A model generated the notes under the pieces. That model had not been told where the DNA came from. It did not search any database and saw only the letters and a list, made by a program, of their open reading frames with translations. The translations under genes and the position numbers were made by a program. Positions 44,826-53,613 of a stretch of 64,000 nucleotides of DNA are shown in pieces; within the stretch, counting starts at the first letter, position 1; the number at the start of each line of letters is the position of its first letter. This DNA comes from SLRI01 sp964576715 (GTDB taxonomy: Bacteria; Pseudomonadota; Alphaproteobacteria; Geminicoccales; Geminicoccaceae), in NCBI GenBank assembly GCA_964576715.1, contig CAZNWE010000009.1, forward strand, positions 6,800 through 70,799, read 5' to 3'.

Positions 44826-45179
44826 ATGACGAAATTCCTGCGAACCGTGCTCGCCATCGTTGGCCTGCTCGTCATCGTCACCTTCTCCGTCGCCAATCGC
44901 GGGATGGTCGCTGTCAACTTCTTCCCGCTGCCGCTGCCCATCGTCGAGCTGCCGCTGTTCGCGGTCTTCTTGATCGGCGTGTTCGTCGGGGCGATCCTCG
45001 GCGGCTTGTCGCTCTGGCTCTCCGAGAGCGAGATGCGCCGTGAATGGCGGATGCTGCGCCGCAAGGCGCGGGCCGAGGCCTACCGGCAAAAGCAGCAGGA
45101 ACTCGCCGAGGAGCAGGTCGCAGCCGAGCGCTCGAAACAGCGTCAGGACGCCCTCGCCTTGGCCGCGCCGCGCCGCTGA
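44826..45179 (+). CDS. LapA-domain (DUF1049) inner-membrane protein
   Basis: 117 residues from ATG 44826, with GAGGAG seven bases upstream. Two membrane helices (residues 6-24 and 43-64) around FSVANRGMVAVNFFPLPLP, then a charged coiled coil from about 68. Fits LapA-type envelope proteins, which in E. coli work with LapB on LPS assembly; alphaproteobacterial members sit after ihfB without LapB. Role here unproven. Confidence 0.9.
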   Translation: MTKFLRTVLAIVGLLVIVTFSVANRGMVAVNFFPLPLPIVELPLFAVFLIGVFVGAILGGLSLWLSESEMRREWRMLRRKARAEAYRQKQQELAEEQVAAERSKQRQDALALAAPRR

Positions 45180-45200
45180 GCAGCGGCGCCAGCCACGCTG

Positions 45201-46142
45201 ATGCTGCCCGTCCACGATCGCGCCGCGGTCGAGCATGCCCTGGCGTTTCCGGCCCTCATCGACGCCCTCGAACGTGGCTTCGCCGAGGGCTGTGCTGCAC
45301 CCGTCCGCCACCACCATGCCGTGCCACGCAGTGGCGCGCCGGATGCCACCCTGCTGCTGATGCCGGCGTGGCAGCAGGACCGCCATCTCGGCGTCAAGAT
45401 CGTCCAGGTCTCACCCGGCAACGAGGCCAAGGGCCTGCCCACCGTCGACGGCCTCTATCTGCTGTTCGAGGCAAGCACGGGCACCCCGCTCGCGGTGATG
45501 GACGGCAAGGCGATCACCGAGCGCCGCACCGCTGCCGCCTCGGCCCTGGCCGCCCGCTTCCTCGCGCGCCCGAATGCCCGTCACCACCTGGTCATCGGCG
45601 CCGGTGCCGTTGCCGCCATGCTGGTGCCGGCCCACGCCGCCGTCCGCCCGATCGACCGTGTGACCTTGTGGAACCGCACCCCCGCCAAGGCGCAGTCACT
45701 CGCCGAACGACTGGCCGCCGACGGCTTCGCGGTCGACGTCACGACCGACCTGAAGACCGCGTTGGCCGAGGCCGACATCATCAGTGCTGCCACCATGAGC
45801 ACCGAGCCCCTGGTCCTGGGCGAACTGGTCAAGCCCGGCGCCCATGTCGACCTGGTCGGCGCCTTCAACCACCGCTTGCGGGAGAGTGACGATGCGCTGC
45901 TGGCTCGCGCCCGGCTGTTCGTCGACACCCGTGCCGGCGCCTTGGCCGAGGCCGGCGACATTCTCCAGGCGATCGCCGCCGGGGCCATCGACGAGGCCGC
46001 GATCGCCGCCGACCTCGCCGAGCTCTGCAAGGGAACCCACGAAGGGCGCGCCACGGTCGACGAGGTCACCGTCTTCAAGTCGGTCGGTGCGGCGATCGAG
46101 GATCTCGTCGCCGCCAACCTCGTCATGGAGCGCAGCAGGTGA
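45201..46142 (+). CDS. Ornithine cyclodeaminase/mu-crystallin family protein
   Basis: 313 residues from ATG 45201. Rossmann NAD-binding motif VIGAGAVAAMLVPAHAA, plus LGVKIVQVSPGNEAKGLPTV, MDGKAITERRTAAASALA and DLVGAFNHRLRE are family features. Members act as ornithine cyclodeaminase, ketimine reductase or related amino-acid dehydrogenases. The nucleotide loop is GAGAVA where many have GAGNQA. Substrate unknown. Confidence 0.9.
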   Translation: MLPVHDRAAVEHALAFPALIDALERGFAEGCAAPVRHHHAVPRSGAPDATLLLMPAWQQDRHLGVKIVQVSPGNEAKGLPTVDGLYLLFEASTGTPLAVMDGKAITERRTAAASALAARFLARPNARHHLVIGAGAVAAMLVPAHAAVRPIDRVTLWNRTPAKAQSLAERLAADGFAVDVTTDLKTALAEADIISAATMSTEPLVLGELVKPGAHVDLVGAFNHRLRESDDALLARARLFVDTRAGALAEAGDILQAIAAGAIDEAAIAADLAELCKGTHEGRATVDEVTVFKSVGAAIEDLVAANLVMERSR

Positions 46143-46229
46143 AGGGCTTCGTCGTCGATGGCGGCATCGTCCAGCCCGGCGCCGCGGGGACCAAGCGCGC
46201 CGCCCTGGTGCCGGGCTGAGCCCTGAGGC

Positions 46230-46607
46230 ATGTTCGGTTTTCTCGGCAGGTTTGGCCGGGCGGCGGCGCTCCGCCAGCTCGACGACGCGCTCAGGGCCGT
46301 CGATCTGCACCCGGCCCTGGTGCCGGATGCAGTGAAGCTCGCCGCCGTGCGACTGCTCGAGGCGGCCCGGCCGGCCGCCGGTCCCGCCGACTACGCGAGG
46401 CTCGCCGAGCTCATCGCCTACTGCCTGATCGGTGCCGGCAATCTTACCGCGGCCAATGACGAGGCCCTGGCGCGGACGGTCGAAGCCCGCATCGAGGCGG
46501 CGGTCGCCGCTGGTGACAATCTCGATGCCAGGGTCGTGCTGCTGCTGCTGCACGCCGGCCTCGTGCAGCCCGGGGTCGTCAGCCGGTACGGTCTCAGCGT
46601 CGAGTGA
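46230..46607 (+). CDS. Hypothetical protein
   Basis: 125 residues, mostly helical and Ala/Leu-rich, ending VVLLLLHAGLVQPGVVSRYG. No signal peptide and no membrane helix of convincing length. I recognise no family. It follows the ornithine cyclodeaminase-like gene and is convergent with the desaturase, 6 bases apart. Confidence 0.6.
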   Translation: MFGFLGRFGRAAALRQLDDALRAVDLHPALVPDAVKLAAVRLLEAARPAAGPADYARLAELIAYCLIGAGNLTAANDEALARTVEARIEAAVAAGDNLDARVVLLLLHAGLVQPGVVSRYGLSVE

Positions 46608-46613
46608 ACCGGC

Positions 46614-47666
46614 TCAAGCCGAGGCAGTCTGCCGGCCGAGCGATCTGAACGACACCAGCCGGGCGGCCTGCTCGTCCCAGAGTGTCAACCTGACACAGCG
46701 CAGGCTCTGCGCCAGGCTCAGCCGCCCGACAGCCTTCAGCTCCGGATGATCACGCAGCACCTCAGGCAGCCGATAGAACGGAATCCGGCTCGCCAGGTGA
46801 TGCACGTGATGTACGCCGATATTGGCGGTGAACCAGCGCAGGACCGGTGGCAGGTCGTAGTGCGAGCTGCCATGCAGCGCCGCGTCGTGCACGTTCCACT
46901 CGCCAAGCTCGGCCCAGTAGGTCGCCTCGAACTGGTGCTGGACGTAGAACAGCCAGACGCCGGCGGCCGCGGCGAGCCCGACGATCGGCCCGTGCACCAG
47001 GACGAACGGCACCAGGCCCACCGTCCAGATCAAGAGCCCGGCGGCGGCGGCGATGCCGAGATTGGTCGCCATGGTGCTGATCCACGGCTGCCAGCCCTTG
47101 TCCATGAAGCCCCAGGGCAGGCGGGTCTCGAGCAGGAACAGGTAGATCGGGCCGACGCCGAACATCACCAGCGGGTGGCGATAGAGGCGGTAGCGCAGCC
47201 GGCCGAGCGGCGAGCGGGCGAGGTATTCGCGCGTCGTCAACGTGCCGATATCGCCGATCCCGCGCCGGTCGAGATTGCCGGAGCTGGCGTGGTGGATCGC
47301 GTGGCTGCGCTTCCAGTGGTCATAAGGGGTTAGCGTGAGCACGCTGATCAGGCGGCCCAGCCAGTCATTGCCCGACCGCCGCCGCAGGAACGCACCGTGG
47401 CCGCAATCGTGCTGGATCATGAACAGGCGAACCAGGAGCCCCGCCGCCGGCAACAGCAACAGCGCATAGAGCCAATAATGGCCGGCAGCGAGCGCCAGAT
47501 ACATCAGCGTCCACGCCGCGACGAACGGCAGGATGGTGACCGCGAGCTCGAACAGCCCGCGGCCGGTGTGCGAGGTGCGATAGGGCGCCAGCCGGCGTCC
47601 CCAGGCGGCAGCGGTCAGCGGCAATCCGCCACCGTCGGTGGCACGGTGGTCGACCAGGGCTGTCAT
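46614..47666 (-). CDS. Membrane fatty acid desaturase
   Basis: 350 residues with four to five membrane helices. The three histidine boxes that bind the di-iron centre are present: HDCGHG near residue 87, HAIHHASSG near 123 and HHVHHL near 288. This is the delta-12/omega-3 type desaturase group that acts on membrane lipid acyl chains. It is monocistronic; an AT-rich patch at 47771-47780 lies 105 bases before the start. Confidence 0.93.
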   Translation of the reverse strand: MTALVDHRATDGGGLPLTAAAWGRRLAPYRTSHTGRGLFELAVTILPFVAAWTLMYLALAAGHYWLYALLLLPAAGLLVRLFMIQHDCGHGAFLRRRSGNDWLGRLISVLTLTPYDHWKRSHAIHHASSGNLDRRGIGDIGTLTTREYLARSPLGRLRYRLYRHPLVMFGVGPIYLFLLETRLPWGFMDKGWQPWISTMATNLGIAAAAGLLIWTVGLVPFVLVHGPIVGLAAAAGVWLFYVQHQFEATYWAELGEWNVHDAALHGSSHYDLPPVLRWFTANIGVHHVHHLASRIPFYRLPEVLRDHPELKAVGRLSLAQSLRCVRLTLWDEQAARLVSFRSLGRQTASA

Positions 47667-48052
47667 TGGTTCTCCAGAGGGTGAGCGGCAGACGACGCTC
47701 GGTCTGGAGCGGCGGGTCGCCGATGCGGGTTGCTGTCCAGTCGCCCGTTCGAACGACGGGACGGAGCGCCATAATTATCTATGCCGTGAACTAGACTGCG
47801 CCCGGCGCCTGAACAAGTGGCATCTTCGCCCGGCGCGAACCAGCGCGGCGGTTGGCGGCCGGAGGATCTGCATTCTCATCTGGCGAAGCTGACCCGCCGG
47901 CGCTTCGCGACACTGTCAGAGACGGTGCCAGAGCGGAGATCGGCGGCGCCGATGCCGCAATGCGTAGCCCATGGTATCCGCGAGCGCTTCCCGGCGCTTG
48001 CGCCAGCCGGCATGCGGCTGCGAAGATGGACCGTCTCGTTGGTGAGGCCACG
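47667..48052. other. Intergenic region between desaturase and exported protein
   Basis: 386 bases between divergent genes with no supportable gene. ATAATTAT at 47771-47778 is the only AT-rich pocket and is a reasonable -10 region for the desaturase. Longer plus-strand open frames here are biased shadows. Confidence 0.5.
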
Positions 48053-48556
48053 ATGCGTGACCTGGTCGTCCCCGCCTGTCGCTCGCTGCTTTGCGCGGCG
48101 ATCGCCCTGCTGCATGTGCCGACCATGGCGGAACCCGCGCCGCGTCCGCTTTCGCTGGATGAGCTAGCCGGCATCGGCGTTCGCGGCACCGACCCGCCGC
48201 CACCGGTCGTCTCTGAGCGCGCGACGGGCGAAGCCGTGTCTGCCACCGAGCCGGCGCCGCCCGCCGTCACCGCGCGGCCGCCTGGCAAGCCGCCAACCGC
48301 CGAACCGCCCGCAGCCTCGCCCCTGACCGCGGCGGATCTCCAGGCGGTGCGCTTTCGCCAAGCGACCGTTCCGCGCCAGCGTGACAGCCCCGCCAGCCCA
48401 ACGCGCGCCAGCCCAACGCGCGCCCAACCAGTTCTCGCCGAACCCGCCCCGAGCGAGCCTGCCGTTCCCGGCCTCGACGGGCCGTCGGCCGGCGCGCAGC
48501 CCGTCGAGCTCGATGCTGCCGGGCTCGGCGGCGTCGGCCTCGTGCCACGCAACTAG
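48053..48556 (+). CDS. Proline-rich exported hypothetical protein
   Basis: 167 residues from ATG 48053 with GAGG six bases upstream. A signal peptide is likely (CRSLLCAAIALLHVPTMAEPA). The mature part has LSLDELAGIGVRGTDPPPPV then Pro/Ala/Ser-rich low complexity including two SPTRA repeats, and a Gly-rich end. The Leu-Ser-Leu-Asp-Glu-Leu-Ala motif is conserved-looking but I cannot assign a family. Envelope location is inferred. Confidence 0.6.
   Translation: MRDLVVPACRSLLCAAIALLHVPTMAEPAPRPLSLDELAGIGVRGTDPPPPVVSERATGEAVSATEPAPPAVTARPPGKPPTAEPPAASPLTAADLQAVRFRQATVPRQRDSPASPTRASPTRAQPVLAEPAPSEPAVPGLDGPSAGAQPVELDAAGLGGVGLVPRN
48391..48420 (+). repeat. Two tandem copies of a 15-bp unit
   Basis: CGCCAGCCCAACGCG occurs twice head to tail and encodes the repeated SPTRA in the proline-rich exported protein. 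Confidence 0.9.
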
Positions 48557-48580
48557 GCGCGCGGCTGCCCCGGCGCCGGC

Positions 48581-49645
48581 TCAGGCGGCGGCGCTCGTCG
48601 GATCGGCGCGGAGCGCCTGCCGGATCGCCGCCTCGTCGAGACCGGCAAGGCCGATCACGACGAGGGCACCGGCGCGGGCCTCGCCCGTCGCCCACGGCCG
48701 ATCGAAATAGCTCTCGACCCTGGCCCCCACCGCCTGAACGGCGAGGCGCAGCGGCTTGCCCTCGACCGCGACAAAGCCCTTTACCCGCAACACGCCGTGG
48801 TCGCGGGCGAGCGCTTCGACCCGCGCCTCGATCTCGCCCGGCCGGGCGATCGCCGGCAAGGTCACGACAAAGCTCGCGAAATCGTCGTGGTCGTGCTCGC
48901 TGCCGTCGTCGTGGTGCGAGTGCCGGCTGTCGAGATCATCCTCGGCGGCGGCATCGAGGCCGAGCAGGACGAGCGGGTCGAGTGCGCCGTAGGCGGCCTC
49001 GACGATGTGCACCCCGGGCCTCGTCTCGGCCTCGACCAGGCTTCGCGCCCGGGCCTTGGTCGCGGCGTCGACCCGGTCGCACTTGTTGAGCACCACCATG
49101 TCGGCACAGCCCACCTGCTCTTCGAACAGCTCCTGGAGGGGGCTCTCGTGGTCGAGGCTCGGATCGGCGGCGCGGGCCGCCGCCACCGCCTCGGGATCGC
49201 TGGCGAACAGCCCGGCCGCCGCCGCCTCGGCATCGATCACCGCGACCACCCCGTCGACCGTCACGGCGTTCCTGACCGCGGGCCAGGTGAAGGCCTTGAC
49301 CAGCGGCTTGGGCAGCGCCAGGCCCGAGGTCTCGATGACGATGTGATCGACCGGTTCCGGGCGATCGAGCAGCTTCGCCATGGTCGGCAGGAAGTCGTCG
49401 GCGACGGTGCAGCAGATGCAGCCATTGGCGAGCTCGACCACGTCCTCGTCGCGGCAGCTCGCGATGCCGCAGCCGCGGATGATCTCGCGATCCACCCCCT
49501 GGTCACCGAACTCGTTGATGATCAACGCAATCCGGCGGCCTTGCGCGTTGGCCAGGAGATGGCGGATCAGGCTGGTCTTGCCGGCACCGAGAAAGCCGGT
49601 GACGATGGTCGCCGGGATCTTGCGGCCTGGCTGGCGGACGCGCAT
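48581..49645 (-). CDS. cobW: CobW-like GTP-binding metallochaperone
   Basis: 354 residues. GTPase motifs GFLGAGKTSLIRHL and NKCD, the metal site GCICCTV (CxCC), and a His/Asp-rich insert DSRHSHHDDGSEHDHDD near residue 245. The C-terminal CobW domain follows. COG0523 proteins deliver Co, Zn or other metals; a cobalamin riboswitch upstream of this transcription unit supports the cobalt/B12 role. cobN, its usual neighbour, is not adjacent. Confidence 0.93.
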   Translation of the reverse strand: MRVRQPGRKIPATIVTGFLGAGKTSLIRHLLANAQGRRIALIINEFGDQGVDREIIRGCGIASCRDEDVVELANGCICCTVADDFLPTMAKLLDRPEPVDHIVIETSGLALPKPLVKAFTWPAVRNAVTVDGVVAVIDAEAAAAGLFASDPEAVAAARAADPSLDHESPLQELFEEQVGCADMVVLNKCDRVDAATKARARSLVEAETRPGVHIVEAAYGALDPLVLLGLDAAAEDDLDSRHSHHDDGSEHDHDDFASFVVTLPAIARPGEIEARVEALARDHGVLRVKGFVAVEGKPLRLAVQAVGARVESYFDRPWATGEARAGALVVIGLAGLDEAAIRQALRADPTSAAA

Positions 49646-49671
49646 CGGTGTTCTCCTCGAGAAAGGGTCGG

Positions 49672-49995
49672 CTAGTGCAGTCGCGAACGGTTGGTCGACC
49701 CGGGCTCGAGGCGCTCGCGCGGATAGGCGGTGGTGCTCTCGAGCAACGCCAGCAGGTCCCGGGCGGGCTGGTCGCCGGCCACCGGCGGGCCGATCCGGCG
49801 CAGCAGCAGGGCTGCGGCATGGGCCGCGTCGATCTCGACCGGCAGGTCCAGGAGCCAGGCCAGATAGAGCTCGCGGGCCGACCAGCCGCCGGGCGTCGCC
49901 GGGCCGGCACCGCCGAGCGCGTCACGGATCAACCGCTTGGGATCGCACGCCTCGATGTTGAGGGCGAGTGCCGCACGTCGTTCGGATGTGAGCAT
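49672..49995 (-). CDS. Small protein in the B12-riboswitch operon
   Basis: 107 residues from ATG 49995, first gene after the cobalamin riboswitch and 26 bases before cobW. Soluble and helical, with LALNIEACDPKRLIRDALGG and WSARELYLAWLLDLP. No family recognised with certainty; no metal-binding cluster visible. Co-regulation with CobW suggests a role in cobalt or cobalamin supply. Confidence 0.7.
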   Translation of the reverse strand: MLTSERRAALALNIEACDPKRLIRDALGGAGPATPGGWSARELYLAWLLDLPVEIDAAHAAALLLRRIGPPVAGDQPARDLLALLESTTAYPRERLEPGSTNRSRLH

Positions 49996-50049
49996 GGTAA
50001 CCGACCTTTCCCCGGAGGCACCCCGCCCCGGATCGGAAGAACAACCATG

Positions 50050-50219
50050 GTGGCAGGTCTCCTGGCTCACGGCTCGACGCCTCGATCCGCCTTCCCGGGC
50101 CGGCGAGGGCCCAGTGGCACGTCTTGATCGACGGCTCGCCGCCTACAGTTGCGGGGGCAGCCCCGGACTTGCCGTCGCGAAAGCGCGCGACGCCGCACCG
50201 GGTTCCCTTTTCACCCGAC
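50050..50219 (-). promoter_or_regulatory. Cobalamin riboswitch
   Basis: On the minus strand the conserved elements run in order: GGGTGAAAAGGGAACCCGGT, GGGGCTGCCCCCGCAACTGT, then GCCACTGG, GGGAAGGCGG and the terminal B12-box AGCCAGGAGACCTGCC. This is the full cobalamin (AdoCbl-type) layout. It ends about 55 bases before the 107-residue gene, and should repress that gene and cobW when B12 is abundant. Confidence 0.92.
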
Positions 50220-50316
50220 ACATCCACCGCTAGGACGCTCCGGGAACCACCAATCGAAGTATGGCAGGCTAACAGCGGCACTGCAATCGCCGCTTGCAAC
50301 GATCGGAAGGCACGCC

Positions 50317-51195
50317 GTGTCCGTCGCCATCGAGCTGCAGCCCAGGGCCGTCCGCCACGGCATGCTCTTGATGCTGGTGGCGGTCTCGCTGCTGCCGGTC
50401 ATGGACGGCATCGCCAAGGAACTCGCCACCCGCTACCCGGTGCTGCAGGTGACCTGGGGCCGCTACGTCTTCACCCTGGGCTGCATCCTGCCGCAACTCC
50501 TGCTGCGCCATCGCCGCGCCCTGGTCCGCATCCCGCAGCCCCGCCTGCAGCTGGTGCGCGGCCTCGCCCAGGTGCTCGCCACCTTTCTGTTCTTCCTGAC
50601 GCTGACCTTCCTGCCGCTGGCCGACACCGTGGCCCTGGCCTTCCTCTACCCCTTGATCGTCACGGCACTCGCCCCCTTCGTGCTCGGCGAGCAGGTCGGC
50701 TGGCGCCGCTATGCCGCGGTCGTCGCGGGCTTCCTCGGCGCTCTCGTGATCATCCGCCCCGGGCTCGAGGTGTTCCAGCCGGCCTCGGTCTTCGGGCTGG
50801 GCATCGGCTTCGCCTTCGCGCTCTACATCCTGTTGACGCGCAAGCTGCGCGGCCAGACCCCGCCGCTCGTGACCTTGGGCTGGGGGGCGGCGATCGGGGT
50901 CGTGGTCACCAGCCTGGCCGTCCCCTTCGTCTTCGTGCCGATGGCCTGGGCCGACTGGCTGGCGCTGCTGCTGGTCGGCCTGCTGGCCGCCGCTGCGCAC
51001 CAATGCATCATCCGCGCCTTCGAGACCGCCCCGGCAGCCGTGCTGTCGCCGCTCGGCTACGCCGAGATCCTGATGGCCGTGCTGATCGGCTATCTCTGGT
51101 TCGGCGATTTCCCCGACGGCTTCACCTGGGCCGGGATCGCCATCATCGCCGGCGCCGGGCTCTATGTCGGCTGGCGCGAGCGACGGGCAGGTTGA
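50317..51195 (+). CDS. DMT family (EamA) transporter
   Basis: 292 residues from GTG 50317, with GGAAGG seven bases upstream. Ten helices in two EamA repeats; LLPVMDGIAKELATRYPVLQ, DTVALAFLYPLIVTALAPF and LSPLGYAEILMAVLIGYLWF are typical. Probably a metabolite exporter. Its 3' end overlaps the convergent DMT gene by 53 bases, so each stop lies within the other gene. Substrate unknown. Confidence 0.9.
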   Translation: MSVAIELQPRAVRHGMLLMLVAVSLLPVMDGIAKELATRYPVLQVTWGRYVFTLGCILPQLLLRHRRALVRIPQPRLQLVRGLAQVLATFLFFLTLTFLPLADTVALAFLYPLIVTALAPFVLGEQVGWRRYAAVVAGFLGALVIIRPGLEVFQPASVFGLGIGFAFALYILLTRKLRGQTPPLVTLGWGAAIGVVVTSLAVPFVFVPMAWADWLALLLVGLLAAAAHQCIIRAFETAPAAVLSPLGYAEILMAVLIGYLWFGDFPDGFTWAGIAIIAGAGLYVGWRERRAG

Positions 51196-52045
51196 CCAGC
51201 GCCACCCCCACCACCGCTATCGCCATGCCGAGCATCGCCAGCGGCGGCAGCCGCTCGTCGAAGAGCAGCCAGGCCATCAGGGCGGTGGTCGGCGGCACCA
51301 GGAAGAAGAGCGACGAGACCTCGGAAGCGGCGCCCCGGGCGATCAACCAGAGGAGCAGCGACACCGCGGCGAAGGAGAGCACGACCACCGACCAGAGCAG
51401 GGCCAGGACGAAGGCCGGCTGCCAGTCGATCGTCCCGGTCTCGAAGGCGGCGGCGGCAAGGCCGACAGCGAGTGCCGCGGCCGTGAACTGAAAGACATTG
51501 CCGACCCGGATATCGAGGCCGCTCGCGGCACGTTTCTGGTAGAGCGTGCCGAGAGTGATGCCGAGCAGCGCCGCCACGGCGAAGCCGACGCCTGTGGCAC
51601 TGCCCAAGCCGCCCTCGAGCTTCTCCGCCACCACCAGCCAGACCCCGAGGATGCCGAGGGCGAGGCCCAGCCATTGCCGCCAGCCGACCCGCTCGCCGAG
51701 CAGCGGGGCGGCGACCGCCGCCACGAGCAGCGGCTGCAGGCCGACCACGAGTGCCGCGGCCCCGGCCTCGATCCCCTGGTCGATCGCCGCAAACACGCCG
51801 CCCAGATAGACGCCATGCAGGAGCAGGCCCGTGACCATCTGCTGCAGCATGACGGCGGGCGCCGGCCAGCGCAGCCCGAGCCAGACGACGAGGCCGAGAA
51901 AGCCCAGGGCGACGATGGCGAAGCGGAGCGCCAGGAAGGTCATCGGCTCGACATGCGGCAGGCCGAACTTGGCGCTGATGAAGCCGGTGCTCCAAAGAAA
52001 GACGAAGAGGGCAGGGGCACCCACGCCGCTGACGGCCCGGCTCAT
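51143..52045 (-). CDS. DMT family (EamA) transporter, second copy
   Basis: 300 residues from ATG 52045. Opens with FLWSTGFISAKFGLPHVEPM, the YdcZ/RhaT-like EamA start, and has LLHGVYLGGVFAAIDQGIEA and FFLVPPTTALMAWLLFDERL. Ten helices. ATG overlaps the stop of the AEC transporter (TGATG type), so the two are co-transcribed. Substrate unknown. Confidence 0.9.
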   Translation of the reverse strand: MSRAVSGVGAPALFVFLWSTGFISAKFGLPHVEPMTFLALRFAIVALGFLGLVVWLGLRWPAPAVMLQQMVTGLLLHGVYLGGVFAAIDQGIEAGAAALVVGLQPLLVAAVAAPLLGERVGWRQWLGLALGILGVWLVVAEKLEGGLGSATGVGFAVAALLGITLGTLYQKRAASGLDIRVGNVFQFTAAALAVGLAAAAFETGTIDWQPAFVLALLWSVVVLSFAAVSLLLWLIARGAASEVSSLFFLVPPTTALMAWLLFDERLPPLAMLGMAIAVVGVALVNLPVARASRHRARRRR

Positions 52046-52962
52046 CCGCCGATGGCCGCCAGCAGGAGCAGCACGCCGGGCAGGGTGGCCATCGATGCGA
52101 GTGTCTGCAGCGCCACCGCGTTGGCCATGAACACCGCATGGCCGCCCATCGCCCGGGTCTGCACGTAGGCGGTGGGCGAGAGCGGCAGGGCGGCGAACAG
52201 CACCACGACCGCGAGCGGCAGACCCTCGAGCCCGAGGAGGAGGGCCAAAGCGACCGTCAACAGCGGCTGCCCGGCGAGCTTGAAGACGGCGGTGCCGCAA
52301 AGCCAGCCCACCTCCGCACCGAGCCCCTGAAAACGCAGCCCGGCACCGGTCGCCAGGAGGGCCAGCGGCAGCGAGGCGAGGCCCAGGATGCGCAGCACCT
52401 CGTCGAGCCAGGGCGGGATGGCGAGGTCGGCGAAGCCGATGGCGAGGCCGCTCGCGCAGGCGAGGACCAGCGGATTGAGGGCCAGGGCGCGGGCCAGGGC
52501 GGCGGGCGACAGGCGAATCTCGGCGTGCATGCCGAGCAACAGGGCGCTCGCGATGTTCACGCCCGGCGTGTAGGCCGCAACGGCGATCGCCAGTGGCACC
52601 AGCGCCGGTTCGCCCCAGATGCCGAGCGCCGCGGCGAAGGCGATGTAGACGTTCTGCCGCGTCGCCGCCTGGGCCACCGCGGGCAACAGCTGCCGGCCGA
52701 GGCCGAGCCGGGCGCCGAACACGGCGACCAGCGCCATGACCAGGAAGATCGGCCCGAGCACCGCGGCGGCGATCTTCAGCAGGCTGCCGTCGGCGTCGAT
52801 CGCAGCGGTGCTCCTGACCAGCAGTGCCGGAAACAGGACAAAGAAGACCAGCCGTTCCGCCATGGGCCAGAAACCCGCTCCGGGGAAGTCGCGCCGGCCG
52901 AGGACGAAGCCCAGGAAGAGCAGGAGAAAGATGGGAACGATCGCCCCGAGTGCCGCGGCCAT
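52042..52962 (-). CDS. AEC (auxin efflux carrier) family transporter
   Basis: 306 residues, about ten helices. LPLSPTAYVQTRAMGGHA, QPLLTVALALLLGL and LLLFLGFVLGRRDFPGAGFW fit AEC/MdcF-type permeases, which carry malonate, malate or other small organic acids. First gene of a two-gene unit with the DMT gene. Substrate unknown. Confidence 0.9.
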   Translation of the reverse strand: MAAALGAIVPIFLLLFLGFVLGRRDFPGAGFWPMAERLVFFVLFPALLVRSTAAIDADGSLLKIAAAVLGPIFLVMALVAVFGARLGLGRQLLPAVAQAATRQNVYIAFAAALGIWGEPALVPLAIAVAAYTPGVNIASALLLGMHAEIRLSPAALARALALNPLVLACASGLAIGFADLAIPPWLDEVLRILGLASLPLALLATGAGLRFQGLGAEVGWLCGTAVFKLAGQPLLTVALALLLGLEGLPLAVVVLFAALPLSPTAYVQTRAMGGHAVFMANAVALQTLASMATLPGVLLLLAAIGG

Positions 52963-53012
52963 GCTGCTTTTTTTCGCGAGTTAGGCGGCGTGCATAGCGG
53001 CGCGTTAACGAT

Positions 53013-53504
53013 ATGGCAAAGCCTCGAGGGTATGAAGGATCGACGGATCACCACCGCAGCCCGTTGGAACGCGATGCCGACCTCGATGCCGCCGCCATGC
53101 AGCCGCTGACGATCCTCATCGTCGACGACGCGCGCAGCGAGCGGGTGCTGCTGCGCCAGGCGGTCTATGACGTGCGCCGCAATCTGCGCCTGTTCGAGGC
53201 GGCGAGCGCGCGCGAGGCGCGGGACGTCTTTCGCAGCTACACCCTCGATCTGGTCTTTCTCGACGTCGAGCTGCCGGGGGCGAGCGGGCTCGAGCTGTTG
53301 CCCTATCTCCGCCACGCCGACCCGCTGGTCCCCGTCGTCATGGTCACCCACCACAGCACCCAGGACGTCGTCGTCCAGTCCCTCCGCGAAGGCGCCTTCG
53401 GCTTCATCGTCAAGCCCTACAACCTGAACAGACTGAAGGAGGTTTTCGCCAAGCTCGACCGCTTGAGGACTGGCGAGACGCTGTCGCCGGCGACCGCGTC
53501 CTGA
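53013..53504 (+). CDS. Receiver-only (CheY-like) response regulator
   Basis: 163 residues from ATG 53013; ATG 53097 (MQPLTILIVDD) is an equally good start and would remove 28 N-terminal residues. One receiver domain: acidic pair in LIVDDARSE, phospho-Asp in LVFLDVELPGASG, Thr in VVMVTHHST and the lysine of GFIVKPYNL. There is no output domain or nearby kinase. Partner unknown. Confidence 0.85.
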   Translation: MAKPRGYEGSTDHHRSPLERDADLDAAAMQPLTILIVDDARSERVLLRQAVYDVRRNLRLFEAASAREARDVFRSYTLDLVFLDVELPGASGLELLPYLRHADPLVPVVMVTHHSTQDVVVQSLREGAFGFIVKPYNLNRLKEVFAKLDRLRTGETLSPATAS

Positions 53505-53613
53505 GCACCGCCTGGCCGCTGGTGCCCGGGCGATGCTGGTGCTATGCGCTGGCGGGCGGCGGCGGCGAGCATGCTCCAGGCGGGCGGCCGCGCGATCGGT
53601 CGGGGAAAGGCAC

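Noticed and set aside
46139..46219. 26-codon ORF overlapping the ornithine cyclodeaminase-like stop (GTGA)
   Set aside because: Too short and without recognisable motif; overlap alone is weak evidence.
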